A stretch of 64,000 bases of DNA from Ferrovibrio sp. MS7 (GTDB lineage Bacteria; Pseudomonadota; Alphaproteobacteria; Ferrovibrionales; Ferrovibrionaceae): contig NZ_JBBKBA010000004.1 in NCBI RefSeq assembly GCF_038404985.1, forward strand, positions 1 through 64,000, in the 5' to 3' direction. The notes below the pieces were generated by a model. That model was not told the origin of the DNA. It saw only the letters and a list, made by a program, of their open reading frames with translations, and ran no database searches. This document shows, piece by piece, positions 45,049-54,252 of this stretch. Made by a program: the position numbers and the translations under genes. The stretch's first letter is position 1, and every line of letters starts with the position of its first letter.

Positions 45049-46500
45049 GTGAGCAGACGCGCATTGAGGCAATGGCGGGAGTGGCGCGACCGCAATTTTC
45101 CGGAGCGGCAAATTATTTTCCGCAGTCGCGGCGACGTTCGCTATGTCGCTCTGTCCGGACGCACCCAGCTCATGCTCGGCATCGGCGTACTCGCCTTCGC
45201 CGGTTGGATTGGTTATGCCTCGGTGAACGCGATCTACCGCGACACCCTGCTCGAGAGCCGCGACCGTCGCATCGCCGAACTCACCATCGCTTATGAACGC
45301 CTGGCCCAGGATTTCGAGCGCAACCAGGAAAACTTCCTGATCGCCTCGCGTGATCTGGAAGACCGCTATCGCCGCCTGCATGATATGGCCACCAAGGCCC
45401 AGGCCGATGCCCCTGCCACCAATACCGCCGATGCCAAGGGCGCGCCCCGCCCTGCCGACAAGCCGGCTGCTGATAAGCCTGGCAATGCCTTGGCCAGTGC
45501 CGCGCTGCCAAAGGCGGCGGAAACGAAGGCCGAAGCAAAAGCCGAAGCCAAGCCAGCCGAAAAGCCTGCGGACAAGGCCGTTGAACTGGTGAAGGCGCAA
45601 CCGGTGAAGCCTGAAGCGGCGGACACCGCTGATGCGTCGCCGCGCAATATCGAAGACCTGGAAGCGATGCTGCGCAGCAGCCGGCAGAAGGGCGCCGGAC
45701 AGCCGGCACCGAAGGCCGGCGAGATCGAGAGCCGCATCCTGGCCCTGCGGGGTCGCCAGCGCGACGTGCTGGATGACCTCAATCAGCGCACGGACAAAAA
45801 TGTTGCCACGCTGGAAAAGACCCTGCGCGGCACCGGCCTGGATATCGAAGCCCTGCTCAAGCGCCATGCCGCCGCCCGCGCCGAAGTGGGCATCGGTGGC
45901 CCGCTGCGCACCGTGGCCGATGCCACACCGGGCACGGCTCCGGCAGCCGACGCCGCCGCGGCCTCGCTGGCGCTGGCCGACCCGATCGACCGCGACGTGG
46001 CCAAGCTGGAAGGCAAGCTCGGCCGCTGGGGCGAACTGGTCGCCCTGGCCCAGCGCCTGCCGCTGGCTTTGCCGGTAAACCCAGATGAAACGGAAATGTC
46101 GAGCGGCTTTGGCCGCCGCATGGACCCCTTCACCAAGCAATGGGCCTTCCATGCCGGGCTCGACCTGATCGGCCCGCGCAACGCCCCGGTGCTGAGCACC
46201 GCCGCCGGCGTGGTGGTGTTTGCCGGCCGCAAGGGCCCCTATGGCCGCGCGGTGGAAATTGACCATGGTCTTGGCATCAAGACGCGCTATGCTCACCTCA
46301 ACACGATTGGCGTGCAGGTGGGTGACGTGGTTACCTACAGCAAGCGTATCGGCACCATGGGCTCCACGGGCCGTTCCACCGGGCAACATCTGCATTACGA
46401 AATTCTGCTCGACGACGAACCTGTCGATCCGGGCAAATTCATCGAGGCGGGCTATCATGTTTTCAAGCAGCAAGAAGACACAAACGCCGGGCGCCAGTAA
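45049..46500 (+). CDS. M23-family peptidoglycan endopeptidase
   Basis: 483 residues. One membrane anchor (LGIGVLAFAGWIGYASV, about 46-62), a coiled coil, a low-complexity Ala/Lys/Pro linker (about 120-195), then a C-terminal LytM domain with Zn ligands in FHAGLDL and GQHLHYEI. It cleaves peptide cross-links in the cell wall. A GTG start at 45049 follows a GGGGGG run. The bactofilin gene begins inside its last 44 bases, so the two are coupled. Confidence 0.9.
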   Translation: MSRRALRQWREWRDRNFPERQIIFRSRGDVRYVALSGRTQLMLGIGVLAFAGWIGYASVNAIYRDTLLESRDRRIAELTIAYERLAQDFERNQENFLIASRDLEDRYRRLHDMATKAQADAPATNTADAKGAPRPADKPAADKPGNALASAALPKAAETKAEAKAEAKPAEKPADKAVELVKAQPVKPEAADTADASPRNIEDLEAMLRSSRQKGAGQPAPKAGEIESRILALRGRQRDVLDDLNQRTDKNVATLEKTLRGTGLDIEALLKRHAAARAEVGIGGPLRTVADATPGTAPAADAAAASLALADPIDRDVAKLEGKLGRWGELVALAQRLPLALPVNPDETEMSSGFGRRMDPFTKQWAFHAGLDLIGPRNAPVLSTAAGVVVFAGRKGPYGRAVEIDHGLGIKTRYAHLNTIGVQVGDVVTYSKRIGTMGSTGRSTGQHLHYEILLDDEPVDPGKFIEAGYHVFKQQEDTNAGRQ

Positions 46501-46954
46501 GGCCCCACCGTCGCTCCTCAGCGTCGGCCTCACGGTCAATGGCGACCTCGCCTCTGAAGGCGAAGTGCAGATCGACTGCGTGGTGAATGGTGATGTCACT
46601 GCCGAGCGCCTTGCCATCGGCGAGAATGCCCGCGTGGTCGGCGAAGTGGTGGCCGATCATGTGCTGATCCGCGGCGAGGTGATCGGCCGCATCCGCGCCA
46701 AGTCGGTGGAACTGGACAAGACCGCTCGGGTGCGCGGCGATATCTGGCACGAGCTGCTCTCGATCGCCGCCGGCGCCAAGATCGAAGGCCTGTGCAAATT
46801 CGCCGAGAACCCGCGCGAAGCAGCAGCGAAGTTCAGCGTGGTGACGCAGATCACCCACAACCCGGATCCGCAGCCGGCACCGGGAAAGGCTGACAAGGCC
46901 GAAAAGATCGAGAAGGCCGACAAGCAGGCGGAAGCCCTGCGCGCCAGCTCGTAA
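46457..46954 (+). CDS. Bactofilin
   Basis: 165 residues. The DUF583 beta-helix core runs about residues 18-115 (LLSVGLTVNGDLASEGEVQI, then VRGDIWHELLSIAAGAKIEG), with a disordered lysine/alanine-rich tail (KADKAEKIEKADKQAE). Bactofilins polymerise without nucleotide into membrane-linked scaffolds. Overlap with an M23 endopeptidase gene is a recurring arrangement in which the scaffold positions the wall enzyme to shape the cell. Confidence 0.93.
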   Translation: MFSSSKKTQTPGASKAPPSLLSVGLTVNGDLASEGEVQIDCVVNGDVTAERLAIGENARVVGEVVADHVLIRGEVIGRIRAKSVELDKTARVRGDIWHELLSIAAGAKIEGLCKFAENPREAAAKFSVVTQITHNPDPQPAPGKADKAEKIEKADKQAEALRASS

Positions 46955-46980
46955 GCTCCAGGCTAGCCCCCCGCACCGGT

Positions 46981-47048
46981 CATGCCCGCGAAAGCGGGCA
47001 TCCCATTTTGCGGCATGAAATGGGACTCTCGCTTACGCGAGAGTGACA
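46981..47048. repeat. REP-like intergenic hairpin repeat, copy A
   Basis: TCATGCCCGC GAAA GCGGGCA forms one hairpin and ACTCTCGC TTAC GCGAGAGT another, joined by an inverted ATCCCATTT/AAATGGGA core. A related unit with the same start (TCATGCCCG) and ATCCCATTT core lies at 55445-55516. Both sit just after stop codons, as expected for REP/BIME-like elements that may also act as terminators. Confidence 0.7.
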
Positions 47049-47056
47049 TTCGAAAA

Positions 47057-47740
47057 TTACTCTCCGAACCGGCCTGCTTCGAGGAAGCGCCGCACCGCGG
47101 CGATCACACGTTCATCATCGCAGATGAAGGTATGCGCCACATCGACGCTGAGGAAATCCGTCATGCCCGGCAGCATGGCGGAATCGAGTTCCACTGTGCC
47201 GTCATGGGCAACCTCTCCGGCCAGCAGGGTGTTAAGCCAGCTAGCCGGATTGAGTGGATGAAAGCCGCGTGTGCCGGCGATCACACCGATGTCGGCCTCC
47301 GGCATGCCGATGCTGCCGAGCCAGGCGGCATCGCGCCCCAGTTCCAGCGCCGGACGCCCGAACAGGCGCGGCAGATCGGCCAGCAACCGCGTGGCGGTGA
47401 GCCGCGTGATGATGCCGGCACCGCGATTGGGCGAAGCAACCAGCACCAGCCGGCCCAGAGCGAAGCCGGGTCGCCAGCCAGCCAGGCCGGCACGAATGAT
47501 CAGGCCGCCAAGCGAATGGCCGACGAAATGCGTCAGCTTCGGCTGCTTGGCCAGTTCATCGCAGAGTGCGCGAAACAAAACCACCAGCTCGGCGATGCTG
47601 TACCGCCGGCTCGGGTAATCCCAGTTGATCACCTCATAGCCGGCCTCGCGCAGAGCAGCCTCCAGCCGGGCCAGCGAACGCCGGGTGCGCGACAGGCCAT
47701 GCAGCAGCACCACGCGCTGCGCTTCAGAACCGGCAATCAT
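47057..47740 (-). CDS. Lipase/esterase-like alpha/beta-hydrolase
   Basis: 227 residues. VVLLHGLSRTRRSL is the oxyanion loop, GHSLGG the nucleophile elbow and the C-terminal His lies in VDVAHTFICDDE. The set resembles bacterial triacylglycerol lipase/PGAP1-like proteins. No signal peptide. Its ATG overlaps the stop of the upstream acyltransferase gene (ATGA), linking both to lipid metabolism. Confidence 0.85.
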   Translation of the reverse strand: MIAGSEAQRVVLLHGLSRTRRSLARLEAALREAGYEVINWDYPSRRYSIAELVVLFRALCDELAKQPKLTHFVGHSLGGLIIRAGLAGWRPGFALGRLVLVASPNRGAGIITRLTATRLLADLPRLFGRPALELGRDAAWLGSIGMPEADIGVIAGTRGFHPLNPASWLNTLLAGEVAHDGTVELDSAMLPGMTDFLSVDVAHTFICDDERVIAAVRRFLEAGRFGE

Positions 47741-49155
47741 GGCAGCAGATGAGCAATCGAATAGGCGTAATAGCCGAGAATCGGCCGGTCGGCGGCGTTG
47801 AGGCGGTAGAGCCCGGTGTCATCGCGCAGGATGATGCGCCGCAGGCTCAGCATGCGCAAGCCGGTCTCGATGGCATAGTCGAGGTCTCCGCGCGGCACAT
47901 AGATGCGGGCGCCGTTGCCTTCCAGGCGCTGGATCAGTTCCAGGCAGCGCGCCTTGATCTCGACACTGGAAAGTGCCTCGCCCTCGCTCAGCCCGAGCAG
48001 CACCTGCGATACCAGCGCGGTCGGCAGCACCGGCACTACGGCGCCGACACGCTGCATCAATTCCGTACCCAGCGCTGCGACATGGCTGGAGCGCGCGTCC
48101 TTCTCCACCAGACGCAGATCACCGGCACCGCGTTCCTGCAGCCAGTGGCGCAGCGATAGCGGCGTGCCGAAATTGACGCAGGCATAGCCGAAACGATACC
48201 AGCTGCCAGAAATCGCCCGCAGCAGGTTGCGGCCGACGAAGCGCAGCACAGTGCCAACAGCGGCACTGGCACTGACTCGCTTGGCGTCGGGGTCGAGCTT
48301 GCGCAGCAGGCTGCGGTCTTCCAGCACGCGGTCGTAGTTGATGCCAACTGGCACAAACACCACGTCGCGGCCCTCCACCGGATCAAAGGCGCGGGCCAGA
48401 TAATCCAGCAAGCCGAGCTTGGGCGGGCGCATGCGGCCATCGAGGGTCAGGCCGCCTTCCGGGAAAATTGCCTGGGGCACACCACCGGCCGTAGCGGTCT
48501 GCACATAGCGCTCCAGCACCTTGCGATACAGCGGATCGTTGGAATTGCGGCGGATGAAATAGGCCCCCATGGCGCGGATAAGCTGCTGCAAAGGCCAGAC
48601 CCGCGCCCATTCGCCCACGGCATAGCTCAACGCTGCCTGGTCGGCGGCGAGATAGGCCACCAGCACGTAATCCATGTTGGAGCGGTGATTCATCACGAAC
48701 ACCACGGTGGCATCGCGCGGCACCGCATCCAGCCCGGCGCTGTCGGTGAAGCCGACGCGGACACGGTAGAGGGTGCGGGCCAGGCGGCGCGCCAGCCAGT
48801 AGCCGATGCGGAAGTAGAAATAGGCATTGAAGGCCGGCACGATCTCGCGGGCGTATTTCTCCACCTGCGCCATCGCCACCTCGCGCGGCATCTCGCGCTC
48901 GCGCGCATGCGCCTCGGCGGCGGCCACCACCTGCGGATCGTAGAGCAGCCGGTCAATCAGGGATTGCCGGCGGGTCAGGGTGATCGGGCGGAGCTTGAGT
49001 TGCAGCCGCTGGTTCAGGTCGTCGATCACCCGGTTGAGACGGCGGCGCAGGAACCAGCGCACACCCGGCACCAGCAGGCGGTCGGCCAGGCCGATGGCGG
49101 CCAGGATCGCCGCCAGCACCGCGAACCATAGCGGTATCTCGATGGTCTGATGCAC
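47737..49155 (-). CDS. Glycerophosphate-type acyltransferase (PlsC/GPAT domain)
   Basis: 472 residues. An N-terminal membrane segment (PLWFAVLAAILAAIGLADRLL) precedes a basic stretch and the acyltransferase domain with block I NHRSNMD (the HxxxxD motif), block III FPEGG and block IV VFVPVGINYD. Longer than PlsC and closer to PlsB-like glycerol-3-phosphate acyltransferases. A GTG start at 49155 with GGGAGG upstream was chosen over a TTG at 49182. Coupled to the lipase-like gene downstream. Confidence 0.85.
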   Translation of the reverse strand: MHQTIEIPLWFAVLAAILAAIGLADRLLVPGVRWFLRRRLNRVIDDLNQRLQLKLRPITLTRRQSLIDRLLYDPQVVAAAEAHAREREMPREVAMAQVEKYAREIVPAFNAYFYFRIGYWLARRLARTLYRVRVGFTDSAGLDAVPRDATVVFVMNHRSNMDYVLVAYLAADQAALSYAVGEWARVWPLQQLIRAMGAYFIRRNSNDPLYRKVLERYVQTATAGGVPQAIFPEGGLTLDGRMRPPKLGLLDYLARAFDPVEGRDVVFVPVGINYDRVLEDRSLLRKLDPDAKRVSASAAVGTVLRFVGRNLLRAISGSWYRFGYACVNFGTPLSLRHWLQERGAGDLRLVEKDARSSHVAALGTELMQRVGAVVPVLPTALVSQVLLGLSEGEALSSVEIKARCLELIQRLEGNGARIYVPRGDLDYAIETGLRMLSLRRIILRDDTGLYRLNAADRPILGYYAYSIAHLLP

Positions 49156-49209
49156 GCCCTCGCCTCCCCGGCCTTGGAGCAAGACTGCTCTGGCGGGGCC
49201 GCGCGGCTT

Positions 49210-50320
49210 CTAGTCGGCCTTGGCCCCGACCTTGGATGCTAGCTGGGCAGCCATGAACCTGTCCAGGTCGCCGTCCAGCACGCCCTGGCTGTCGGACGTC
49301 TCCACGTTGGTACGCAGGTCCTTCACCATCTGGTAGGGGTGCAGCACATAGGAGCGGATCTGGTGGCCCCAGCCAATATCGGTCTGGCTGTCGATCACGG
49401 TCTGCTTCTCGGCCTCGCGCTTCTGCAACTCGCGCTCATAGAGCCGGGCCTTCAGCATCTTCATCGCCTCATCGCGGTTGCGATGCTGGCTCTTGTTGGT
49501 CTGGCAGGCGACCACGATGCCGGACGGCATATGGGTGATACGCACGGCAGAGTCAGTCTTGTTGACGTGCTGGCCACCGGCGCCCGAGGCGCGGTAGGTA
49601 TCCACCCGCAGGTCCTTTTCCTGCACATCGACTTCGATACTGTCGTCGATCACCGGATAGGCGCCGACCGACGAGAAGCTGGTATGGCGCCGGGCATTGG
49701 AATCGAACGGCGAGATACGCACCAGGCGATGCACGCCGGTCTCGTTCTTCAGCCAGCCATAGGCATTCGGACCGCTGACCTTGATGGTGGCGGACTTGAT
49801 GCCGGCTTCTTCGCCTTCGCTCTCTTCCTGGAATTCCACCTTGTAGCCATGCTGCTCGGCCCAGCGCACATACATGCGCAGCAGCATCGAGGCCCAATCC
49901 TGGCTTTCGGTGCCGCCGGCACCGGCATGGACTTCAAGGAAAGCATCGTTGGCATCGGCCTCGCCCGAGAGCAGGCTCTCAAGCCGTGCCTTCTCGACCT
50001 CGGCGCCGAGCGCGCCGATGGCCGCCTCGGCCTCGGCAACCACAGCCGCGTCGCCCTCGGCTTCGCCGAGGTCTATCAGGTCGATATTATCCTGTAGCGC
50101 CTGCTCCAGCTTGCGCTGGGTGCCGATCTGGCGGTCCAGGCGGTTGCGCTCGCGCATCACCACCTGGGCTTCGGCGGGGTTGTTCCAAAGGCTGGAATCC
50201 TCAGCCTTGGCGTTCAGTTCTTCGAGCCGTTTAACCGAGTTATCCCAGTCAAAGAGACCTCCTCAGCAGTTCCAGCGACTGCTTGATCTCATCGGCTACG
50301 GCCTTGATTTCGGCACGCAT
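49210..50320 (-). CDS. prfB: Peptide chain release factor 2, with programmed +1 frameshift
   Basis: 369 residues after frameshift. The first 23 codons ([19 protein letters not shown] then RRSL) end at an in-frame TGA; shifting +1 gives [15 protein letters not shown] and the rest of RF2. The GGQ motif that triggers peptide release is in [11 protein letters not shown] and the stop-codon recognition SPF is in VRISPFDSN. The AGGAGG before CTT TGA C is the usual stimulator, so the gene regulates itself through RF2 level. The frame ends with a typical RF2 tail. Confidence 0.96.
50248..50263 (-). other. prfB +1 frameshift site
   Basis: On the minus strand the sequence reads AGGAGGTCTCTTTGAC: an internal Shine-Dalgarno-like AGGAGG, then slippery CTT followed by TGA C. 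Codon 23 is CTT and codon 24 TGA. This is the canonical RF2 autoregulation element. Confidence 0.95.
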
Positions 50321-50416
50321 GGCGGTAATCCACGACAAATAGTTAATTTCGCGGGCGGACCATAAGGGCAGCCGGCGGCGCTGTCAATTTTCCCCAAGGG
50401 GCCACCGGATGGCGGC

Positions 50417-51175
50417 TTAGCCGCCGCGCTGCCGCTTCACCAGTTGCCGCATCGCCTCCAGCGGGATGGCACCAGGCACGATCTCGTCACCGATCACGAA
50501 ACCCGGGGTGCCCTGGATGCCAAGTTTGGTCGCCAGCGCCAGGTTGCGCTCGATCACCTCGGTCACGCGCGGCGCAGCCATATCGGCCTTGAGCTTGGCG
50601 ACATCCAGGCCACTCGCCTTGGCGATACGCAACACCTCGGCCTCGGGCAACTGGCCGCGATGCTCCATCATCGCGTTGTGGAAAGCGAAATACTTGCCCG
50701 GCTGCTGCTGTGCCGCAATGGCGGCGCGCGCGGCGACGACGCTATCCGGACCCAGCACCGGCAATTCCTTGAGCACCACGCGCAGGCGGCTGTCTTCCTT
50801 CAGCAATGCCAGCACCGAGGGCTGCACCTGCTTGCAATAGCCGCAGCGGTAATCGAAGAACTCCACCAGCGTCACGTCGCCCTTGGGATTGCCGGCGACA
50901 TGGGACACGCCGTCGTCGAAGATTTCCTTGCGGTTCTCCGTCAGCGCCGCCTTGATCGTCGCTTCCTGCTGCTTCAACTCCTGCCAGGCCTCGTTGATCA
51001 GCTCAGGATGCCGCACCAGCACTTCCAGCAGGCGCGGGCTTTCCAGCAGGCTTTCCTTCACCGCGTCGCGCAGCTCCTGCGGCACCGGCTCGGCCTTTTG
51101 CTGTGCGGCTACCGGCCCGGCGACGAAACCGGCCAGCAGCAGGAGGGCAATCAGCAGGCGACGCAACAGCGGCAT
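50417..51175 (-). CDS. DsbA/Com1-like periplasmic thiol oxidoreductase
   Basis: 252 residues. Signal peptide LLIALLLLAGFVAGPVAAQ; a helical N-terminal stretch of about 60 residues; then a DsbA-type thioredoxin fold with active site CGYC in FFDYRCGYCKQ and cis-Pro in IQGTPGFVIG. Resembles Com1/ScsC-like proteins and probably forms or isomerises disulfides. It lies 101 bases downstream of the M48 peptidase gene on the same strand, both serving envelope quality control. Confidence 0.9.
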   Translation of the reverse strand: MPLLRRLLIALLLLAGFVAGPVAAQQKAEPVPQELRDAVKESLLESPRLLEVLVRHPELINEAWQELKQQEATIKAALTENRKEIFDDGVSHVAGNPKGDVTLVEFFDYRCGYCKQVQPSVLALLKEDSRLRVVLKELPVLGPDSVVAARAAIAAQQQPGKYFAFHNAMMEHRGQLPEAEVLRIAKASGLDVAKLKADMAAPRVTEVIERNLALATKLGIQGTPGFVIGDEIVPGAIPLEAMRQLVKRQRGG

Positions 51176-51276
51176 GGTATTTCCTTAAACACAGTGAAAA
51201 TGGTTGCGGACTATGGCCGCAGGCAGCAGCCGGAGACAAGCCACGAAACGGTGAGCCCCGGCTCTGGGCAGATAGT

Positions 51277-52683
51277 TCAGCGGTTGCGCGCCTCGCGGCG
51301 GCGTTCCTTGGCGGCGGCGATCACATCCTGCGCCCGCAGCCAACCCGGCGTGCCCTCTTTCAGCAGCCGCTGGGCACGCTCGGCCTGCCCTTGAGCATCG
51401 CGCAGCGCGCCCTCGACCAGGTAGCGCTCGGCACTGGCCAGCGAGGCCATGCCGATATCGCCGCTTCGGCCATAGGCAATGGCAAGCTGCTGCCAGGCGG
51501 CAGAGCTTTCCGGTTCGCGCTGCACCACATCCTTGAGGATGGTGACAGCCTCCGGCAGCAGGCTGTTATCTTCCAGCGCCACCAGCACGCGGGCATAGCC
51601 ATAGGCCAGCAGCGGCTCGCGCGGCCCCAGTTCATGGGCGCGGCGATGCGGCTGCAAAGCGTCGCGCACATTGCCCATGTCGATCAGGATGTCGCCCTTG
51701 AGTTCGTGATAGTAGGGATCATTCGGAAACTCGGCGATCAGGCTGTTCACCTCGGCCTGGGCGCGGGTGAAATCCAGGGTGCGGAAATAGGCGAAGGCGC
51801 GGGCATAGCGCGCATAGGGGCTGGTATCGCTTTCCGGGTATTTGCGCAGCGTGGCGCCAAGGCCATCGAGATAGCCCATCAGCTTGGCCTGCATGCGTTT
51901 GAAGCGTTCGACATTCTCCGGGTTGTCCGGCACCTTGGCATAGCGCGACTGCTCGGCGCGGGCCGTCAATGCCGCCACGCGGTCGGCGGAAAGCGGGTGA
52001 GTGCGCACATAGGGGTCCTGGCGTTCCGCCTGCAATGCTTCCTGGTTGGCGAGGACCTTCATGAACTCCACCAGGCCCATGATGCTCTGCTGCGTCGCAT
52101 CGAGGAAATTGGCGCCGGCCTGGTCGGCCGCCGCCTCCTGCCCGCGCGTAAACGACAGGAAGTTGCGCTCGGCGATCTGCTGTCCGGCCAGCATGCCGGC
52201 CACGGCGGCATCCGAACTGCCGGAAACAACACCCGCCGCAACGCCCAGCAGCATTGAGGCGATCATCAGCGCCGAGGCATTGCTGAGCGAGTCCTCCATC
52301 CGCGACAGGTGACCGCCGGAGATATGGCCAATTTCATGGGCCAGCACGCCGATCACCTGGGCCGGGCGCTCGGCCCGCTGCAGCAGGCCGGTATGGACGA
52401 AAATGCGCTGGCCGCCGGCCACGAAAGCGTTAAGCGAGCGGTCGTTAACCAGATGCACCTGGACCGAGTCGGCGGTCAATCCGGCCGCCGCCAACAGTGG
52501 CAAGGCATAGGCTCGGATGGTATTTTCGATCTCGGCATCGCGCACCAGCGACACGCCGCGCCGCTGCGCCAAAGCCTCGCCGGAAATGACCGCCGCGAGG
52601 GTGGGCAGGAGGGCGGCAATGGCGAAGACAAGGGCGCAACCGACCGCCAAGGGTCGGCGCAGAGAGGACCAGCGTAAAGCCAT
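51277..52683 (-). CDS. M48 metalloprotease with TPR domain, BepA-like
   Basis: 468 residues. A signal or anchor segment (LAVGCALVFAIAALLPTLAAV), Zn motif HEIGH in AHEIGHISGGH near residue 118 and the third ligand Glu in GQEAAADQAG; the C-terminal half has TPR repeats. BepA degrades or refolds misassembled outer membrane proteins such as LptD and BamA. The start codon overlaps that of the divergent GGT-like gene. Confidence 0.9.
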   Translation of the reverse strand: MALRWSSLRRPLAVGCALVFAIAALLPTLAAVISGEALAQRRGVSLVRDAEIENTIRAYALPLLAAAGLTADSVQVHLVNDRSLNAFVAGGQRIFVHTGLLQRAERPAQVIGVLAHEIGHISGGHLSRMEDSLSNASALMIASMLLGVAAGVVSGSSDAAVAGMLAGQQIAERNFLSFTRGQEAAADQAGANFLDATQQSIMGLVEFMKVLANQEALQAERQDPYVRTHPLSADRVAALTARAEQSRYAKVPDNPENVERFKRMQAKLMGYLDGLGATLRKYPESDTSPYARYARAFAYFRTLDFTRAQAEVNSLIAEFPNDPYYHELKGDILIDMGNVRDALQPHRRAHELGPREPLLAYGYARVLVALEDNSLLPEAVTILKDVVQREPESSAAWQQLAIAYGRSGDIGMASLASAERYLVEGALRDAQGQAERAQRLLKEGTPGWLRAQDVIAAAKERRREARNR

Positions 52684-54238
52684 GATGAATTCGAGTCCGA
52701 ACCGGCTGGTGGTTTCGTGCCAGCCCCAGAAAGGTAGGCAGCGGGCCGGCCTGCGTCAATGCACCGCCCCCTCCCTCGCCCTGGTACTAGCCCTGCTGGT
52801 GCTGGCGGGTTGCGGCAAGAAAGCTGCCGAAGCCAATGATCCAACGCCCGAAGCGGCAAAAGGTTTCACCGGTGTTGTTACCAGCGATGAACCCCGCGCC
52901 ACGCTGGTCGCCCGTAATATTCTTGCAGCAGGCGGCAGTGCCGCCGATGCCGTGGCCGCCGGTACGCTGGCCATGGCCGTCACCTATCCCACCGCCGTAT
53001 CGCTCGGCGCTGGCGGCCTCTGCGTGGCGGTGGACCCGGCGCGCAAGCGGGCGGATACCATCGAGTTCCTGCCGCGTCTGCCGGCCGGCGGCGGCGCTGT
53101 GCCGATCCCCGGCCTGCTGCGCGGCCTGGCCATGCTGCAGGGCGTCTATGGAACCCTGCGCTGGGAAGCCGTGGTCTCGCCCGCCGAGGCCCTGGCGCGG
53201 TTCGGCGAACGGACCAGCCGCGCCTTCGTGCAGTCGGTGCAGGAAGCCAATCCGCCGGCGCTCGGCGATCCCGCCCTGGCCCGGCTGCTGGCCGGCCCCG
53301 GCGGCAGGCCGCGCGCCGAGGGCGATCTGCTGGTGCAGAACGAACTCGCCTTCGTGCTTGGCCGCGTCCGCAGCGCCGGCCCGACCGATTTCTACCAGGG
53401 CCAGGTGGCCCGTCAGATCGTGGCCGATTCCGCCCGCATCGGCGGTGCGATCAAGGAAGATGACCTGCGCGGTTTCGCCGCCCAGGTGACCAAGCCGATA
53501 GAACTGCCGTTCCAGTATGCGATGACGGTCTATGCCTCGCCGAATGCACGCGGCGGCGCCACCGCCGCCTGGCTGGTGGAACAGGGCTTCAGCCCGGCAA
53601 GTGCTTTCAGCATCCAGAGCGTCGGCAGCGCCAAGCCGCGTGAATTCGCTACATCCATCGGCCAGGCCTATCGCGGCCTGGAAGGCAACGCGCCGCTATT
53701 CGAGCATGGCTCGGCCAGCATCTCCGCCATCGACAAGGATGGCCGCGCGGTTTCCTGCGCCATCGGCCTTGGCCGTGCCTTCGGCAGTCGCAAGATCGGC
53801 AGTGAAACCGGCATCCTGTTTGCCGCCACCCCTGGTATTGCAGGCGATGAAACGCCCTTCCTCGCCGCCATGGTCGCCGCCAACTACACCGCGAAGCAGA
53901 GCTTCGCCGCTGGCGCGGTGAGCGGCGGCGCCCCCGGCCCTGCCGCCCTGGCGCAAGTGATGATCGAGGCCTTTACAGGCAAGCAGCGGATCAATCAGGT
54001 GATCGCCAGGCCGCGCCTGTTCCAGCCCGGTCCGCAAGCGCCGGTGATGCATGAAGCCGGTGTCGATGCCGCCATGCTTGGTGCCATCACCCAGCGCGGC
54101 GTGCCAGCGGTGGAAGTGCGCCGTTTGGGCCGCGTTACCATGGCGGTGTGCAGCAATGGCGTGCCGCGCAGCCCCGAGACGTGCCGTGGCGGGGCCGATC
54201 CGCGCGGCTTCGGCCTCAGTGCCGGCGATGAATTCTGA
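52682..54238 (+). CDS. Gamma-glutamyltransferase-like lipoprotein
   Basis: About 518 residues with a lipobox LAGC preceded by LALVLALLV. The body follows the GGT pattern: ILAAGGSAADAVAAG, then IPGLLRGLAMLQGVYG and a C-terminal core. The expected nucleophile segment TTHYSVVD aligns by eye with SASISAID, giving Ser and Ala in place of the two Thr, so activity is uncertain. The lipobox lies about 45 residues in, so translation may begin later, for example at GTG 52709. Confidence 0.7.
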   Translation: MMNSSPNRLVVSCQPQKGRQRAGLRQCTAPSLALVLALLVLAGCGKKAAEANDPTPEAAKGFTGVVTSDEPRATLVARNILAAGGSAADAVAAGTLAMAVTYPTAVSLGAGGLCVAVDPARKRADTIEFLPRLPAGGGAVPIPGLLRGLAMLQGVYGTLRWEAVVSPAEALARFGERTSRAFVQSVQEANPPALGDPALARLLAGPGGRPRAEGDLLVQNELAFVLGRVRSAGPTDFYQGQVARQIVADSARIGGAIKEDDLRGFAAQVTKPIELPFQYAMTVYASPNARGGATAAWLVEQGFSPASAFSIQSVGSAKPREFATSIGQAYRGLEGNAPLFEHGSASISAIDKDGRAVSCAIGLGRAFGSRKIGSETGILFAATPGIAGDETPFLAAMVAANYTAKQSFAAGAVSGGAPGPAALAQVMIEAFTGKQRINQVIARPRLFQPGPQAPVMHEAGVDAAMLGAITQRGVPAVEVRRLGRVTMAVCSNGVPRSPETCRGGADPRGFGLSAGDEF

Positions 54239-54252
54239 TTTGGAGTGACGCG

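Noticed and set aside
50164-50320. prfB as a broken gene
   Set aside because: The in-frame TGA is the classical autoregulatory frameshift site, with AGGAGG and CTT TGA C intact.
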